A DNA stretch of 47,146 bases from Puniceicoccales bacterium (GTDB lineage: Bacteria; Verrucomicrobiota; Verrucomicrobiia; Opitutales; UBA953), in NCBI GenBank assembly GCA_031269335.1, contig JAISZI010000015.1, forward strand, positions 1-47,146, in the 5' to 3' direction. The position numbers and the translations under genes are program-made. The notes beneath the pieces were generated by a model. That model was not told the origin of the DNA and made no database searches. It worked only from the letters and a program-made list of their open reading frames with translations. The first letter of the stretch is position 1, and each line of letters opens with the position of its first letter. This document shows, piece after piece, positions 27,288-35,396 of this stretch.

Positions 27288-28184
27288 ATGCGGGCGGCGT
27301 TTTCGCAGATGTGGGGCTGGTGGCATGCGTGCCGTCCGAAAACCTTGGTGGCGGCGTTGGCGCCGGTGATGCTGGGTTCGGCGTGCGCGGCGGCGGCGGG
27401 TGGTTTTGCGTGGCGATCGGCTGGGCTGGCATCTTTTTTTGCGTTGCTTGTGCAAGTTACGTGTAATTTTGCCAATGACCGAGGCGATTTTGAGCGGGGT
27501 GCCGACACGCCGTTGCGGACTGGACCCGAACGCATGGTCGCAACGGGGCGCATAACGCCGGCGGCGATGCGGCGTGCTACCGTGATAGCGGCGGCGGCGG
27601 CGTTTGTCGTGGGACTGCCGCTTGCGTTTTGGGGCGGTTGGTGGTTGGTGGGCGTCGGCGTGCTTTGCATTGCGGCGTGCCTCGCCTACACGGATGGACC
27701 CTTTCCGTTGGCTTACAATGGGTTAGGCGATATATTTGTGTTGATATTTTTCGGATTTGTGGCGGTGTTGTTCACGGCGCGAGTGCAGTGCGGAGCGTTC
27801 CCCGCTACGGCGTGGGCGGCGGGACTTTCCTGCGGCTTGTTAGCGGTTAACATACTCGTAGTGAACAACGTCCGTGACATGGAAACAGACCGGTTGGCGG
27901 GCAAGCGCACGACGGTTGTGCGCTTTGGGCGCAAGTTCGCAGTCAGGTTTTATGCGGCGAATATGGCGGTGTCTTTGTTGGTGCCCGTGGGATTGTGGAT
28001 GGCAGGGTTGGCGGGTGCGCTGGTGCTCTTATCGTTGGCGGTGGCGCCGTTGGCGACGGCGTTGGTGTGGGGATTCTTTCGCGTGCGCGAGCCTGCCGGC
28101 TACAATGTTTTCCTTGGGAAAACGGCGGCGTTTTTACTCGGACACAGTGCGTTATTTGCGGTTGGGTTGGCGTGGGGACGTTAA
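27288..28184 (+). CDS. menA: 1,4-dihydroxy-2-naphthoate polyprenyltransferase
   Basis: Joins the polyprenyl chain to 1,4-dihydroxy-2-naphthoate in menaquinone synthesis at the membrane. The 298-residue UbiA-family protein has the first Asp-rich motif NFANDRGDFERGAD (about 60-73) and the second VNNVRDMETDRLAGKRT (about 192-208). The start WWHACRPKTLVAALAPVMLG is typical of MenA, and eight to nine hydrophobic spans are visible. The gene lies 23 bases after infA and may be transcribed with it. Third codon positions are strongly G-rich (many GCG, GTG, TTG), in contrast to the C-rich positions of most neighbours. Product quinone would feed the bd oxidase encoded at 24977-26530. Confidence 0.93.
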   Translation: MRAAFSQMWGWWHACRPKTLVAALAPVMLGSACAAAAGGFAWRSAGLASFFALLVQVTCNFANDRGDFERGADTPLRTGPERMVATGRITPAAMRRATVIAAAAAFVVGLPLAFWGGWWLVGVGVLCIAACLAYTDGPFPLAYNGLGDIFVLIFFGFVAVLFTARVQCGAFPATAWAAGLSCGLLAVNILVVNNVRDMETDRLAGKRTTVVRFGRKFAVRFYAANMAVSLLVPVGLWMAGLAGALVLLSLAVAPLATALVWGFFRVREPAGYNVFLGKTAAFLLGHSALFAVGLAWGR

Positions 28185-28285
28185 ACGCGCAATCGGCGAC
28201 CTTGGCGCGCAGGGCGGTTTTTTTGTCAGTGGGACAATGCGGGATTGCTTGATGGCGAGGTTGCCGGTGTGGTGACGCGTTTGCC

Positions 28286-30865
28286 ATGCCGTTGCGTCTT
28301 GTAAAAAGAAGTCACTCTGAAACCGCACTCACGCTTTGGTTGGAGCGGTTGGCAGAGATGTGCTGGGAAAACGAGTTTGCGCCAGAGGTGTTGGAAGCCG
28401 CACGGGCGATTTATCGGCGAGGGGAAATACGCGAAATCAATGCCGCAAACGATGAGGTAGCCGCACGCGGTCAATGGGAAAACGGCGGGGGACGTGCGAT
28501 AGTGGAATGGCGCGACGGGCACCTGCGTTGGCGTGCCACGACGGAAAGTGCCGCGCTTGGCGCAGCATTGGCGGCAGCAACACTTTACGAGCTTGAAGAA
28601 TTAGTGGGCGACGAGATGGCGGGGCGCACCGGAATCCCCAACAACGCACCCGCCGCGTCCGCTAGGTCGCGTCCTAAAAACGAGCACTCCGCACCGGCGC
28701 AAACGGACGACACCGACGAGGCGGCGCTGCTTCTGCTCGCGTTTTCGGTCGAAGATGACGGCGGTGTGCGTTGCGAACCGCGTTGGACGGCGAGCGACGG
28801 CGTAGTCGTGCCCGCTTACGGCACCGAAGCACCGTCCCCGAACACGATCAACCTGCGCCAAAGCGAAGCCTTGCTGCGGCTGGCGACGCGTGCACGCCAC
28901 TGGGGATTCTCCTTTGACGGGAAAACAGCGTGGTATCTGGCACCATCGGCGAGGGTAATGCGTTTCATCCGCGAAGAATTACCAAAATGGAAGCAACGGT
29001 GGCGGGTGGAAGGGGAGGAATCGTTGGCAGATTTCGCACGCGAGGCACCGCCTTTGCTCTTGCGCGCCGATGCCGAAGAAATGCCTGAAAACGGGGATAT
29101 TTTAGAAGACACCGACGATTACACCCCAGCTGTCACCGGCGGCGGCGGCAGCGGTTCACTGGCGAAGAAGCGTTTCGACGGCGGGTGTTTTCGCATTCGT
29201 TGGCGCCTGTGCCTCGGCGATAATTTGTTGCCCGACAAACTGACGCGGCGGGTGTTGAATTCGCCTGGTTCAGCGGTGTTCATGCCTAAATTAGGGTTGG
29301 TCAGGCTTAATGACAAACAGCGTGCGGCGATCGAACAATGGGGCGCGCACCCGGCGGAGTTGCCGCGGCACAACTTACCCGCATTGCTTGCCGACGACCG
29401 TTTGCGCACGGAGGTGTCCGCCCCGCTGTCGGCGTGGCGTGCGGCGCTATCAAGCGAACCTGAGCTGCCGCCAAACTTGCCCGCGTTCCTGCGTCCTTAC
29501 CAAGCACGGGGCGTCGCGTGGCTGGCGCATCTACTCGCATTAGGGGCGCATCCCTTGTTGGCGGACGAGATGGGTTTAGGGAAGACGGTGCAGACGCTCG
29601 CGCTGATTCACGGTGGCGGGGCGGCATTAAGCGAACCCGTTCTCATTGTTTGCCCGGCGAGTGTGATTCCCGTGTGGACGGCGGAGACGGCGCGCTTTTT
29701 CCCAGAAACGCCAGTGCGCGTCCTTCGGCGCGGGCACGACTGGACGGCTTGCCCCGATCCCGTTCTGTGGCTGGCAAGTTACGCCAATCTGCGTCTATCA
29801 CGAGCAGCATTGACGGACATCGAGTTCGCCTACGCCGTCCTCGACGAGGCGCAGTTCATCAAGAACCCCGATTCCAAGACGGCTCGCGCCTGCATGGGCA
29901 TCCGTGCCCGACGGCGGCTGGCACTTACGGGGACGCCACTCGAAAATCATCCGCGCGATCTTTGGACGATTTTCCGTTTCCTCATGCCCAGTTTGTTGGG
30001 GGAACTCCGCGTGTTTGAGGCGCTCTTGGAGCGCGATCCCGCTGCCGTTACGCGAATTGCGTCGCAGGTGGCACCCTTTGTATTGCGGCGCGTAAAACAA
30101 GCCGTGGCACCAGAATTGCCGCCCAAAGTTGTCATGCCCCTGCCCTGTCAAATGAGCGAGACGCAGAGGGAACTTTACCGGGCAATCGCCACCGAAGGAC
30201 TCGCCGCCCTCGACGACACCTCCGATGATGCGCCGGACACGCGTGCGCCGCTGCGCATGCCGAGTTTCCTCGCGTTACTCACGCGCCTGCGGCAGGTTGC
30301 GTGCGACCCGGCATTGTTGCCCAACCATCGAAACAGCCCGCTGTCTGCTTCCGGCAAACTCACCGTGCTTGCAGAACGGCTCGCAGAAGTGATTGAAAGC
30401 GGGAAAAAAGTAGTCGTTTTCAGCCAATTTGTGCGGCTGATTGACCGCGTGGCACTGCTCATAGAGCGGCATTTCTCCTCAATACCGGTTTTTCGGCTAA
30501 CCGGCGCAACGGCGGACAGGGGCACGCCCGTAGCAATGTTTCAACAATGCCAAGGCTCTGCGGTGATGCTGGCGAGTTTGAGGGCAGCGGGAACGGGCGT
30601 CACGCTCAACAGCGCCGAATACGTTTTTCTGCTCGACCCGTGGTGGAACCCCGCCGTCGAGGAACAAGCCATTGACCGGGCACATCGCATCGGGCAGCAA
30701 AACCCGGTTTTTGTCTATCGCATGACAACCGAGGGCACGGTGGAGGCACGCGTGGAAGCGTTGAAAGAGGCGAAGACCCAGCTTTTCTCGCGACTCGTCG
30801 GCGACATGCCGGACAGAAGTGACTGGCGGGCGGCATTACCCGCGTTGCGGGCGTTGATCGAGTGA
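28286..30865 (+). CDS. SNF2/Rad54-family DEAD/DEAH-box helicase-like ATPase
   Basis: A 859-residue DNA-dependent ATPase of the Swi2/Snf2 superfamily that probably translocates on duplex DNA or strips proteins from it. The Walker A motif is GLGKT at 430-434 (DEMGLGKTVQTLALIHGGGA), and the DEAQ box is 520-523 (VLDEAQFIKNPDSKTARACM). LALTGTPLENHPRDLWTIF is motif III. The C-lobe has VVFSQFVRLIDR, ASLRAAGTGVTLNSAEYVFL, then DPWWNPAVEEQAIDRAHRIG, the arginine-finger motif VI. The N-terminal 400 residues have no clear domain; residues 10-95 resemble the region that precedes SWIM-type zinc fingers in bacterial SNF2 proteins, but its cysteines are missing. It has no phage or restriction neighbours, suggesting a chromosomal gene. 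Confidence 0.9.
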   Translation: MPLRLVKRSHSETALTLWLERLAEMCWENEFAPEVLEAARAIYRRGEIREINAANDEVAARGQWENGGGRAIVEWRDGHLRWRATTESAALGAALAAATLYELEELVGDEMAGRTGIPNNAPAASARSRPKNEHSAPAQTDDTDEAALLLLAFSVEDDGGVRCEPRWTASDGVVVPAYGTEAPSPNTINLRQSEALLRLATRARHWGFSFDGKTAWYLAPSARVMRFIREELPKWKQRWRVEGEESLADFAREAPPLLLRADAEEMPENGDILEDTDDYTPAVTGGGGSGSLAKKRFDGGCFRIRWRLCLGDNLLPDKLTRRVLNSPGSAVFMPKLGLVRLNDKQRAAIEQWGAHPAELPRHNLPALLADDRLRTEVSAPLSAWRAALSSEPELPPNLPAFLRPYQARGVAWLAHLLALGAHPLLADEMGLGKTVQTLALIHGGGAALSEPVLIVCPASVIPVWTAETARFFPETPVRVLRRGHDWTACPDPVLWLASYANLRLSRAALTDIEFAYAVLDEAQFIKNPDSKTARACMGIRARRRLALTGTPLENHPRDLWTIFRFLMPSLLGELRVFEALLERDPAAVTRIASQVAPFVLRRVKQAVAPELPPKVVMPLPCQMSETQRELYRAIATEGLAALDDTSDDAPDTRAPLRMPSFLALLTRLRQVACDPALLPNHRNSPLSASGKLTVLAERLAEVIESGKKVVVFSQFVRLIDRVALLIERHFSSIPVFRLTGATADRGTPVAMFQQCQGSAVMLASLRAAGTGVTLNSAEYVFLLDPWWNPAVEEQAIDRAHRIGQQNPVFVYRMTTEGTVEARVEALKEAKTQLFSRLVGDMPDRSDWRAALPALRALIE

Positions 30866-30984
30866 GGTCGCACACGGCTGCAGAAAAAAAAGACGCGATG
30901 AAAACCTTTGTTGACAAACAATCGGAAAACGACGTCCTCCGTTCGCTCTTGGAAACAACAAAACGTAAAAACTTTTTTTAACAC

Positions 30985-31266
30985 ATGGTTCGTATTCGTC
31001 TTCAACGTCACGGCGCGACACACGCCCCTAACTATCGCATGGTTGCCTGCGAACAAACCGTTCGTCGCGACGGGCGTTTTGTTGAGATTCTCGGTATCTA
31101 CAATCCCTGCGCCAAAGGTAAAACCGAGCCTTTGCGCCTCAACCTCGACCGCGTGGACTACTGGATCAGCGTAGGTGCGCAGCCGTCCGACACAGCCCGC
31201 TCTCTCATCAAGACCGCCCGCAAAGCAGCGCGTAAAGCCGCGCCTGTGGATACTGCCACCGCCTAA
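30985..31266 (+). CDS. rpsP: Small ribosomal subunit protein bS16
   Basis: A 93-residue 30S subunit protein. It begins VRIRLQRHGATHAPNYRMVA and continues EQTVRRDGRFVEILGIYNPC and LNLDRVDYWISVGAQPSDTA, the usual S16 blocks. The C-terminus is Lys/Ala-rich. It opens the rpsP-trmD-rplS cluster. No ribosome binding site of the Shine-Dalgarno type precedes the ATG; an A/T-rich leader is seen instead. A TTGACA lies 74 bases upstream (30911-30916) but lacks a matching -10 box. Confidence 0.96.
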   Translation: MVRIRLQRHGATHAPNYRMVACEQTVRRDGRFVEILGIYNPCAKGKTEPLRLNLDRVDYWISVGAQPSDTARSLIKTARKAARKAAPVDTATA

Positions 31267-31341
31267 ACGCGGGGTGTCTTTTTTTCGGCGACATGTCCCC
31301 TCTCATCGTGGGGCAGTGTTTTTTTGTCCCTGCCGGATACC

Positions 31342-32049
31342 ATGCGCATCGACTTGCTCACGCTTTTCCCAAAAATGACGGAGGGTTTCTTTTCAGAAAG
31401 CATCCTCGGTCGTGCCGTGGAAAACAAGCTGCTCGAAATCGTCGTCCACGACATTCGTGACTGGTCTCAAGACAAACATCGGCGCGTGGACGACGCGCCT
31501 TTTGGCGGCGGCGCCGGCATGGTGTTGTCCCCAAAAGTGCTCTTCGACGCCATCGAAGCAGTGCGCCCGCCCGAAGGATGCCCGGTCATTTACCTGTGCC
31601 CCGACGGAGAACCACTCACCGGCGCACTCGCCCGATCCCTGAGCACCTTGCCGCACCTCGTCCTCTTGAGCGGTCACTACGAAGGCATTGACCAGCGCGT
31701 GCGCGACACCTTGGTCACACGCGAGATTTCCATCGGCGACTACGTGCTCACCAATGGCTCCCTTGCCGCCGCCGTCTTAACGGACTGCGTTGTGCGCCAC
31801 ATCCCCGGCGTGTTAGGCGAAGAAAACTCCTTGACCGCAGACAGCTTCAACAACAACCTTCTCTCCTTTCCGCAATACACGCGACCTGCGGTTTTCCGTG
31901 GATTGCCCGTTCCGCCCGTCCTCCTCAGTGGAAACCACGGCGCAATCAATCAATGGCGGCACGAACAACAAATCGCAAAAACACGGCTCCGCCGCCCAGA
32001 CCTTTTTAGAAAAAACCAAACTAACACTCATGAGTCAGCAAATCCTTAA
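31342..32049 (+). CDS. trmD: tRNA (guanine-37-N1)-methyltransferase
   Basis: Methylates G37 of tRNAs that read CNN codons, preventing frameshifts. The start is the ATG at 31342 (MRIDLLTLFPKMTEGFFSES), since the frame from 31324 adds six residues. The 235-residue protein has the SPOUT-fold blocks: VDDAPFGGGAGMVLSP, LLSGHYEGIDQRVRD, and ISIGDYVLTNGSLAAAVLTD, which forms the deep knot, then the DNA/RNA-binding C-domain ending VPPVLLSGNHGAINQWRHEQ. Length is normal. It follows rpsP by 75 bases; rimM, which usually lies between, is absent. Its last 20 bases overlap the rplS start. Confidence 0.96.
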   Translation: MRIDLLTLFPKMTEGFFSESILGRAVENKLLEIVVHDIRDWSQDKHRRVDDAPFGGGAGMVLSPKVLFDAIEAVRPPEGCPVIYLCPDGEPLTGALARSLSTLPHLVLLSGHYEGIDQRVRDTLVTREISIGDYVLTNGSLAAAVLTDCVVRHIPGVLGEENSLTADSFNNNLLSFPQYTRPAVFRGLPVPPVLLSGNHGAINQWRHEQQIAKTRLRRPDLFRKNQTNTHESANP

Positions 32050-32419
32050 TTCCGTCAATGCGTCCCAGCTTAAAAGCGGACGAGACAATTTCAAAGTAGG
32101 CGACGGTGTAAAAGTTTACACCATCGTCCGCGAAGGCGAAAAAGAGCGAACACAGATTTTTTCCGGAATCGTCATTTCGCGCAAAGGCGGCGGCATAGCG
32201 GAGACATTCACCGTGCGCCGCATCTCCTACGGCGAAGGCGTCGAACGCGTCTTCCCCGTCCACAGCCCGTTGATCGAGAAAGTGGTCGTCGAACGCAAGT
32301 CCGTGCCCATGAAGGCACGCCTGTTCTATCTGCGCAAACGCCTCGGCAAACAAGCGACCAAGGTGCGCGAAAAACGTTTCGTCGAAACCGCCGCGCAGGT
32401 TGCCCCCGCGAGCAAGTAA
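32030..32419 (+). CDS. rplS: Large ribosomal subunit protein bL19
   Basis: A 129-residue 50S subunit protein. The start is the ATG at 32030, which lies inside the 3' end of trmD in another frame; the frame upstream is only an antisense-like extension. Family blocks are FKVGDGVKVYTIVREGEKER, QIFSGIVISRKGGGIAETFT, RRISYGEGVERVFPVHSPLI and KARLFYLRKRLGKQATKVRE. The C-terminal tail is short and acidic/basic mixed. It is the last gene of the cluster and is followed by a clear hairpin terminator. Translation is probably coupled to trmD. Confidence 0.96.
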   Translation: MSQQILNSVNASQLKSGRDNFKVGDGVKVYTIVREGEKERTQIFSGIVISRKGGGIAETFTVRRISYGEGVERVFPVHSPLIEKVVVERKSVPMKARLFYLRKRLGKQATKVREKRFVETAAQVAPASK

Positions 32420-32461
32420 CGCATTGCCGCTACAAGACATGCGGGCGAATCCCACCCGCAC

Positions 32462-32487
32462 ACCACAGCTACCCGGCTGTGGTTCTT
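32462..32487 (+). terminator. Rho-independent terminator after rplS
   Basis: A perfect 8-bp stem (ACCACAGC / GCTGTGGT) closes a 6-base loop (TACCCG) and is followed by TCTTTGTG. It lies 43 bases after the rplS stop and 16 bases before the convergent ExoD-like gene's stop, so it could serve both strands, though the T-run is only on the + side and is short. Confidence 0.7.
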
Positions 32488-32502
32488 TGTGTGTGTGCAC
32501 GT

Positions 32503-33192
32503 TCAACCAGCGCACACCAGCGATTGCACCCAGGTGACGGTTTTTTTCACAACCGCCCACCCGTAGAGCCATATCAGCACACCCCAGGTTCCCCAAAAAA
32601 GAAGGTTTATCACCGATGCCACCGCAGCACGGACCAACATCTTGCCGTCCGACTCCAGCAACGCCGCCGCCGTAAGTGCAATGGCAAACGCAGGAAAAAA
32701 ATTTGAACACGGGATAAATCCGGGCAACGCCAACAACAACGCACACACAAAGATATTCGCGCCACACACTCGCGCAACCCACGCCGGCGCAAGAAGATTT
32801 CCCCACTGCTCCTTCAAATGCCGCTCCATCCAACGCAGCAAACGCCCTGCCCCGCCCAACAGCACCGGAAAAAGTTTTTTTGGCACAATCGCCCCCTCGT
32901 AACGTCGCGGCAGTCGCAACTCCCCCCCAATCATCAAACGCCACCCCAAAAACGCCAACGGCGCACCCATTACCGTAGAAAAACCAGCAAGCGGCACAGG
33001 TTGACAAAACGGCAATGCCAATAAGAAAACCAATAACAACGACGACCGCCCTTCCAACCGTTCCACCAGCCCCCCCAACGTCACATCCCGCTCGCGACAC
33101 TCCACAGCCAAACGAGAGACAATCGCCCCAATCGACTCCCGTTTCTCCGCTGGCGCGACCGACAGAGGCGTTTCATCAAGCGGCACTTTCAT
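32503..33192 (-). CDS. ExoD-family membrane protein
   Basis: A 229-residue integral-membrane protein of the exopolysaccharide-synthesis ExoD family. The start is the ATG at 33192 (MKVPLDETPLSVAPAEKRES), which overlaps the MscS-like gene's stop; an upstream in-frame ATG at 33270 lies within that gene. Family blocks are RDVTLGGLVERLEGRSSLLL near the N-terminus and the Pro-rich ALPFCQPVPLAGFSTVMGAP, followed by LAFLGWRLMIGGELRLPRRY. The C-terminal half has three or four hydrophobic spans. ExoD affects exopolysaccharide production in rhizobia, but the biochemical function is unknown. It is coupled to the upstream mechanosensitive-channel gene. Confidence 0.85.
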   Translation of the reverse strand: MKVPLDETPLSVAPAEKRESIGAIVSRLAVECRERDVTLGGLVERLEGRSSLLLVFLLALPFCQPVPLAGFSTVMGAPLAFLGWRLMIGGELRLPRRYEGAIVPKKLFPVLLGGAGRLLRWMERHLKEQWGNLLAPAWVARVCGANIFVCALLLALPGFIPCSNFFPAFAIALTAAALLESDGKMLVRAAVASVINLLFWGTWGVLIWLYGWAVVKKTVTWVQSLVCAG

Positions 33193-34076
33193 GGGACGAC
33201 AGACGGCGATGTCGCATGCGAAGCACCGCCGGCAAGGTGAACATCGCACTGCGGATACGGAATCGTGCAACCGCCGGCTTCCAGCGCCCCCTTGATTTTT
33301 TCCAGTAAATCTGCCCGCACCGCCGCATAGTCCCGCGTATTAACCCAAGAACGCACCGCTATATTGACCGCACTCTCCCCCAGCGAATCAACCAAAACAG
33401 CCGCCACCGGCGTTTCGAGCACACGGGTATCCTTCTTCAGCACACCACTGATAATGCGCTTCACCGTGTCAAGATTGTCCCCGTAGCCAACACCGATCAA
33501 CAAGTCCACTCGGCGCAACGGGTTAGCCGTAGCATTTGTCACCGGTTGCGCCATAAATGTCGCGTTGGGAACGATAATAACGCGATTGTCCGCCGTCCGC
33601 AAACGGGCAGAAAAAATACCAATCTCCTCGACAATCCCCGCAATACTCCCGACCTCAATAGCATCCTCCACCTTGAACGGACGCAGAATGATGAGCATGA
33701 CACCCGCCGCAAAGTTAGAAAGCGCCCCCTGCACAGCCAACCCAAGTGCCAACCCGATCGCACCAAGCAGGGCAATAAACGAAGTCGTCTGCACCCCAAA
33801 AATATCGAACACCACCAATACTACGACCGCGAATAAAAAACTTTGCAACGCACGACAAAAAAAACGCCTCAACGTCACGTCAAACCGCGTGCGCTCCAAC
33901 ATCTTTTCAACGACACGCACAAACAAACGCCCACCCCAATGCCCAACCGCCAACACAACCACCGCACCGACCATACGCCAAAACCAAATGGGACCGTGCG
34001 TAGCAACAAGGTCTATCGTTTTACCAAGCAAGTCCTGAACTCCTTGCACTTCAGCAAAAACTACTAATTGGGACAT
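33189..34076 (-). CDS. MscS-family small-conductance mechanosensitive channel
   Basis: A 295-residue inner-membrane channel that opens under membrane tension and releases solutes after hypo-osmotic shock. The ATG at 34076 (MSQLVVFAEVQGVQDLLGKT) is chosen; the longer frame from 34184 starts within repeats. Three membrane spans are visible. The pore-lining TM3 reads ALLGAIGLALGLAVQGALSN, followed by the conserved FAAGVMLIILRPFKVEDAIE and the beta domain (GSIAGIVEEIGIFSARLRTA, DNRVIIVPNATFMAQPVTN). Length matches E. coli MscS (286). Its stop overlaps the ExoD-like start (ATGA), so the pair is co-translated. Confidence 0.93.
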   Translation of the reverse strand: MSQLVVFAEVQGVQDLLGKTIDLVATHGPIWFWRMVGAVVVLAVGHWGGRLFVRVVEKMLERTRFDVTLRRFFCRALQSFLFAVVVLVVFDIFGVQTTSFIALLGAIGLALGLAVQGALSNFAAGVMLIILRPFKVEDAIEVGSIAGIVEEIGIFSARLRTADNRVIIVPNATFMAQPVTNATANPLRRVDLLIGVGYGDNLDTVKRIISGVLKKDTRVLETPVAAVLVDSLGESAVNIAVRSWVNTRDYAAVRADLLEKIKGALEAGGCTIPYPQCDVHLAGGASHATSPSVVP

Positions 34077-34151
34077 GCCGCAAAAAAAACAATGTCCGCG
34101 CCTCTTGTCATGCCTTTTTTCACAGCAAAGGAGATATCCCCCTCTATTTGG

Positions 34152-34182
34152 AGTTGTGAGTTGTGAGTTGTGAGTTGTGAGC
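34152..34182 (+). repeat. 7-bp tandem repeat, about 4.4 copies
   Basis: The unit AGTTGTG is repeated four times in perfect register and ends in AG. It directly abuts the left arm of the large inverted repeat. Confidence 0.85.
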
Positions 34183-34616
34183 AAGTGCTGCGCCCGCCGT
34201 GAACGGCGGGGGCAGGAGAGGAGAGGAGAGGAGAGGAGAGGAGAGGAGAGGAGAGGAGAGGAGAGAGGGAAAGGCTCGATCTTAGCCCCAAAGGGGCGGT
34301 CCTAATATAGCCCAGGGTAACGCCCTGGGTATTCGGATATCATCTCATTAACCATAGTCCCAAAGGGGCGGCACCAATCCAGCCCAGGGCAACGCCCTGG
34401 GCTATCGGATGCGCCGTTGGCGTGGGTAAATTGGCGTGCTCCGTCGCCGTCGCCCCATCCTTCCCCAGGGCGTTGCCCTGGGATGACATTGGTGCCGCCC
34501 TTTTGGGGCTTCTGTGGTTTTTGTGGTTTTCCTAAGTACCTGCGGCGTATATTAGGACCGCCCCTCTGGGGCTAAGATCGAGACCCCGCCGTAAACGGCG
34601 GGCACAGCACTTGCTC
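34179..34616. repeat. Large imperfect inverted repeat with nested palindromes
   Basis: The outer arms match as reverse complements: GAGCAAGTGCTG at 34179-34190 with CAGCACTTGCTC at 34605-34616. The inner arms, about 35 bases at 34274-34309 and 34548-34583, differ at only about one position in the core (CGATCTTAGCCCCA... against ...TGGGGCTAAGATCG). A third arm pair (34359-34378 and 34488-34508) holds CCCAAAGGGGCGG. Between arms lie self-complementary CCCAGGG...CCCTGGG elements at 34311-34329, 34382-34402 and 34463-34482. The tandem repeat (34213-34266) sits in the left half only. The whole unit could fold as a long cruciform or structured RNA. A related copy is at 39336-39473. Confidence 0.85.
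34213..34266 (+). repeat. 5-bp tandem repeat (GGAGA)n, about 10-11 copies
   Basis: A purine-only array of the unit GGAGA in perfect register, placed within the left arm of the inverted repeat and absent from the right arm. Such pure arrays can slip in replication. Confidence 0.9.
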
Positions 34617-34651
34617 TGTGTGCACGCTCTTCTCAGAAGCTATCGGGGAAA

Positions 34652-34737
34652 CTCCTATTCCCTATCTCCTATTCCCTATCTCCTATTCCCTATCTCCTAC
34701 TCCCTATCTCCTACTCCCTATCTCCTACTCGCTGTCT
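34652..34737 (+). repeat. 14-bp tandem repeat, six copies
   Basis: Six units of CTCCTATTCCCTAT and the variant CTCCTACTCCCTAT follow one another from 34652 to 34735. The last, most divergent unit contains the stop codon of the DUF3106-like gene on the minus strand, so the array begins inside that gene's final codons. Confidence 0.9.
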
Positions 34738-35396
34738 CCTGTGTTTTTTTGCGGCGGAGGGGGCATATCTGGCGGTGGGTGGAGGGGGCGGGGAGGACGG
34801 GTGGGGTGCGCGGATTGAGAGGGGTGAAGGGGGCGGGACGAATGCGAGGGATGCGCGGATTGGGGGGGGCGAGGGGGGCGGTGGGGGAATTTTTTGAGGA
34901 TTTCGCGGACGTATTCGCGGCGTTCTTCGCGGGTCATTTTGTTGAATTTTGTTTGTTCTTCGCGGGATTTTTCCGGGGGCAATAGACGCCAGTAGCGTAG
35001 GACGACGTTGTGGTCTCTGCGAAAGGGCGGCGGGCGGGCACCGGGGGGAGCGTTACGGAGTTGTTCGAGCTTTTTGCGAAGGGACTGTTTTTCTTCTGGC
35101 GTCATCTTGGCGAGGATGTCGATGGATTGGCGCAGGGATTCGAGTTTATCTTGCGGGAGGTTGACGATGCGGATGAGGGTGCGCACTTCGTCGGTTGAAA
35201 GCGTGTTTAGGGTGTCGTCAGTGATGCTGTTGGGGGCGGGCGTCGTTTTGGTCGGCGGCTGGGTCTGGGTTGGCGCGGGCGGGGTGGGGGTTGGCTGGGC
35301 GGTTTTTACATTCGACTCGGCGGCGACGGCGGTGATGGCGGAAGCGGCGAAAAAGATAGCCGTGCGAAGGTGGCGACAAGATGTTTTAGTCTTCAT
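34725..35396 (-). CDS. DUF3106-like periplasmic Pro-rich protein
   Basis: A 223-residue secreted protein with a signal peptide (about 1-26, TAIFFAASAITAVAA). A Pro/Thr linker is followed by a charged helical region with LDSLR-type periodicity (residues 70-120: DILAKMTPEEKQSLRKKLEQ), and NVVLRYWRLLPPEKSREEQT, then TREERREYVREILKKFP. These Met-Thr-x-Glu-Glu helices resemble DUF3106/Spy-like periplasmic proteins. The last 60 residues are a Pro/His-rich low-complexity tail (for example RPLHPSQSAHPTRPPRPLHP). The gene overlaps the anti-sigma-like gene by 11 bases, suggesting one operon with the ECF sigma factor. The stop codon lies in a tandem repeat. Function is not established. Confidence 0.75.
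   Translation of the reverse strand: MKTKTSCRHLRTAIFFAASAITAVAAESNVKTAQPTPTPPAPTQTQPPTKTTPAPNSITDDTLNTLSTDEVRTLIRIVNLPQDKLESLRQSIDILAKMTPEEKQSLRKKLEQLRNAPPGARPPPFRRDHNVVLRYWRLLPPEKSREEQTKFNKMTREERREYVREILKKFPHRPPRPPQSAHPSHSSRPLHPSQSAHPTRPPRPLHPPPDMPPPPQKNTGDSE

Larger units (their letters stand above)
34077..34724. other. 648-base non-coding repeat island
   Basis: No convincing gene is present between the MscS-like gene start and the DUF3106-like gene end. The interval is filled by 7-base tandem repeats, 5-base tandem repeats, a large imperfect inverted repeat with nested GC palindromes, and 14-base tandem repeats. Frames that cross it are short and low-complexity. Sub-elements are given as separate entries. 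Confidence 0.85.

Noticed and set aside
30911-30916. Sigma-70 promoter before rpsP (TTGACA)
   Set aside because: The -35 box is perfect, but no acceptable -10 box lies 16-18 bases downstream, so it was not annotated.
32021-33100. 359-aa minus-strand frame across rplS and the ExoD-like gene
   Set aside because: It overlaps two genes with clear family motifs and is Cys/Gly-rich low-quality sequence.
34152-34737. CRISPR array
   Set aside because: The repeats are contiguous short tandem units without spacers of regular length, and no cas gene is nearby.
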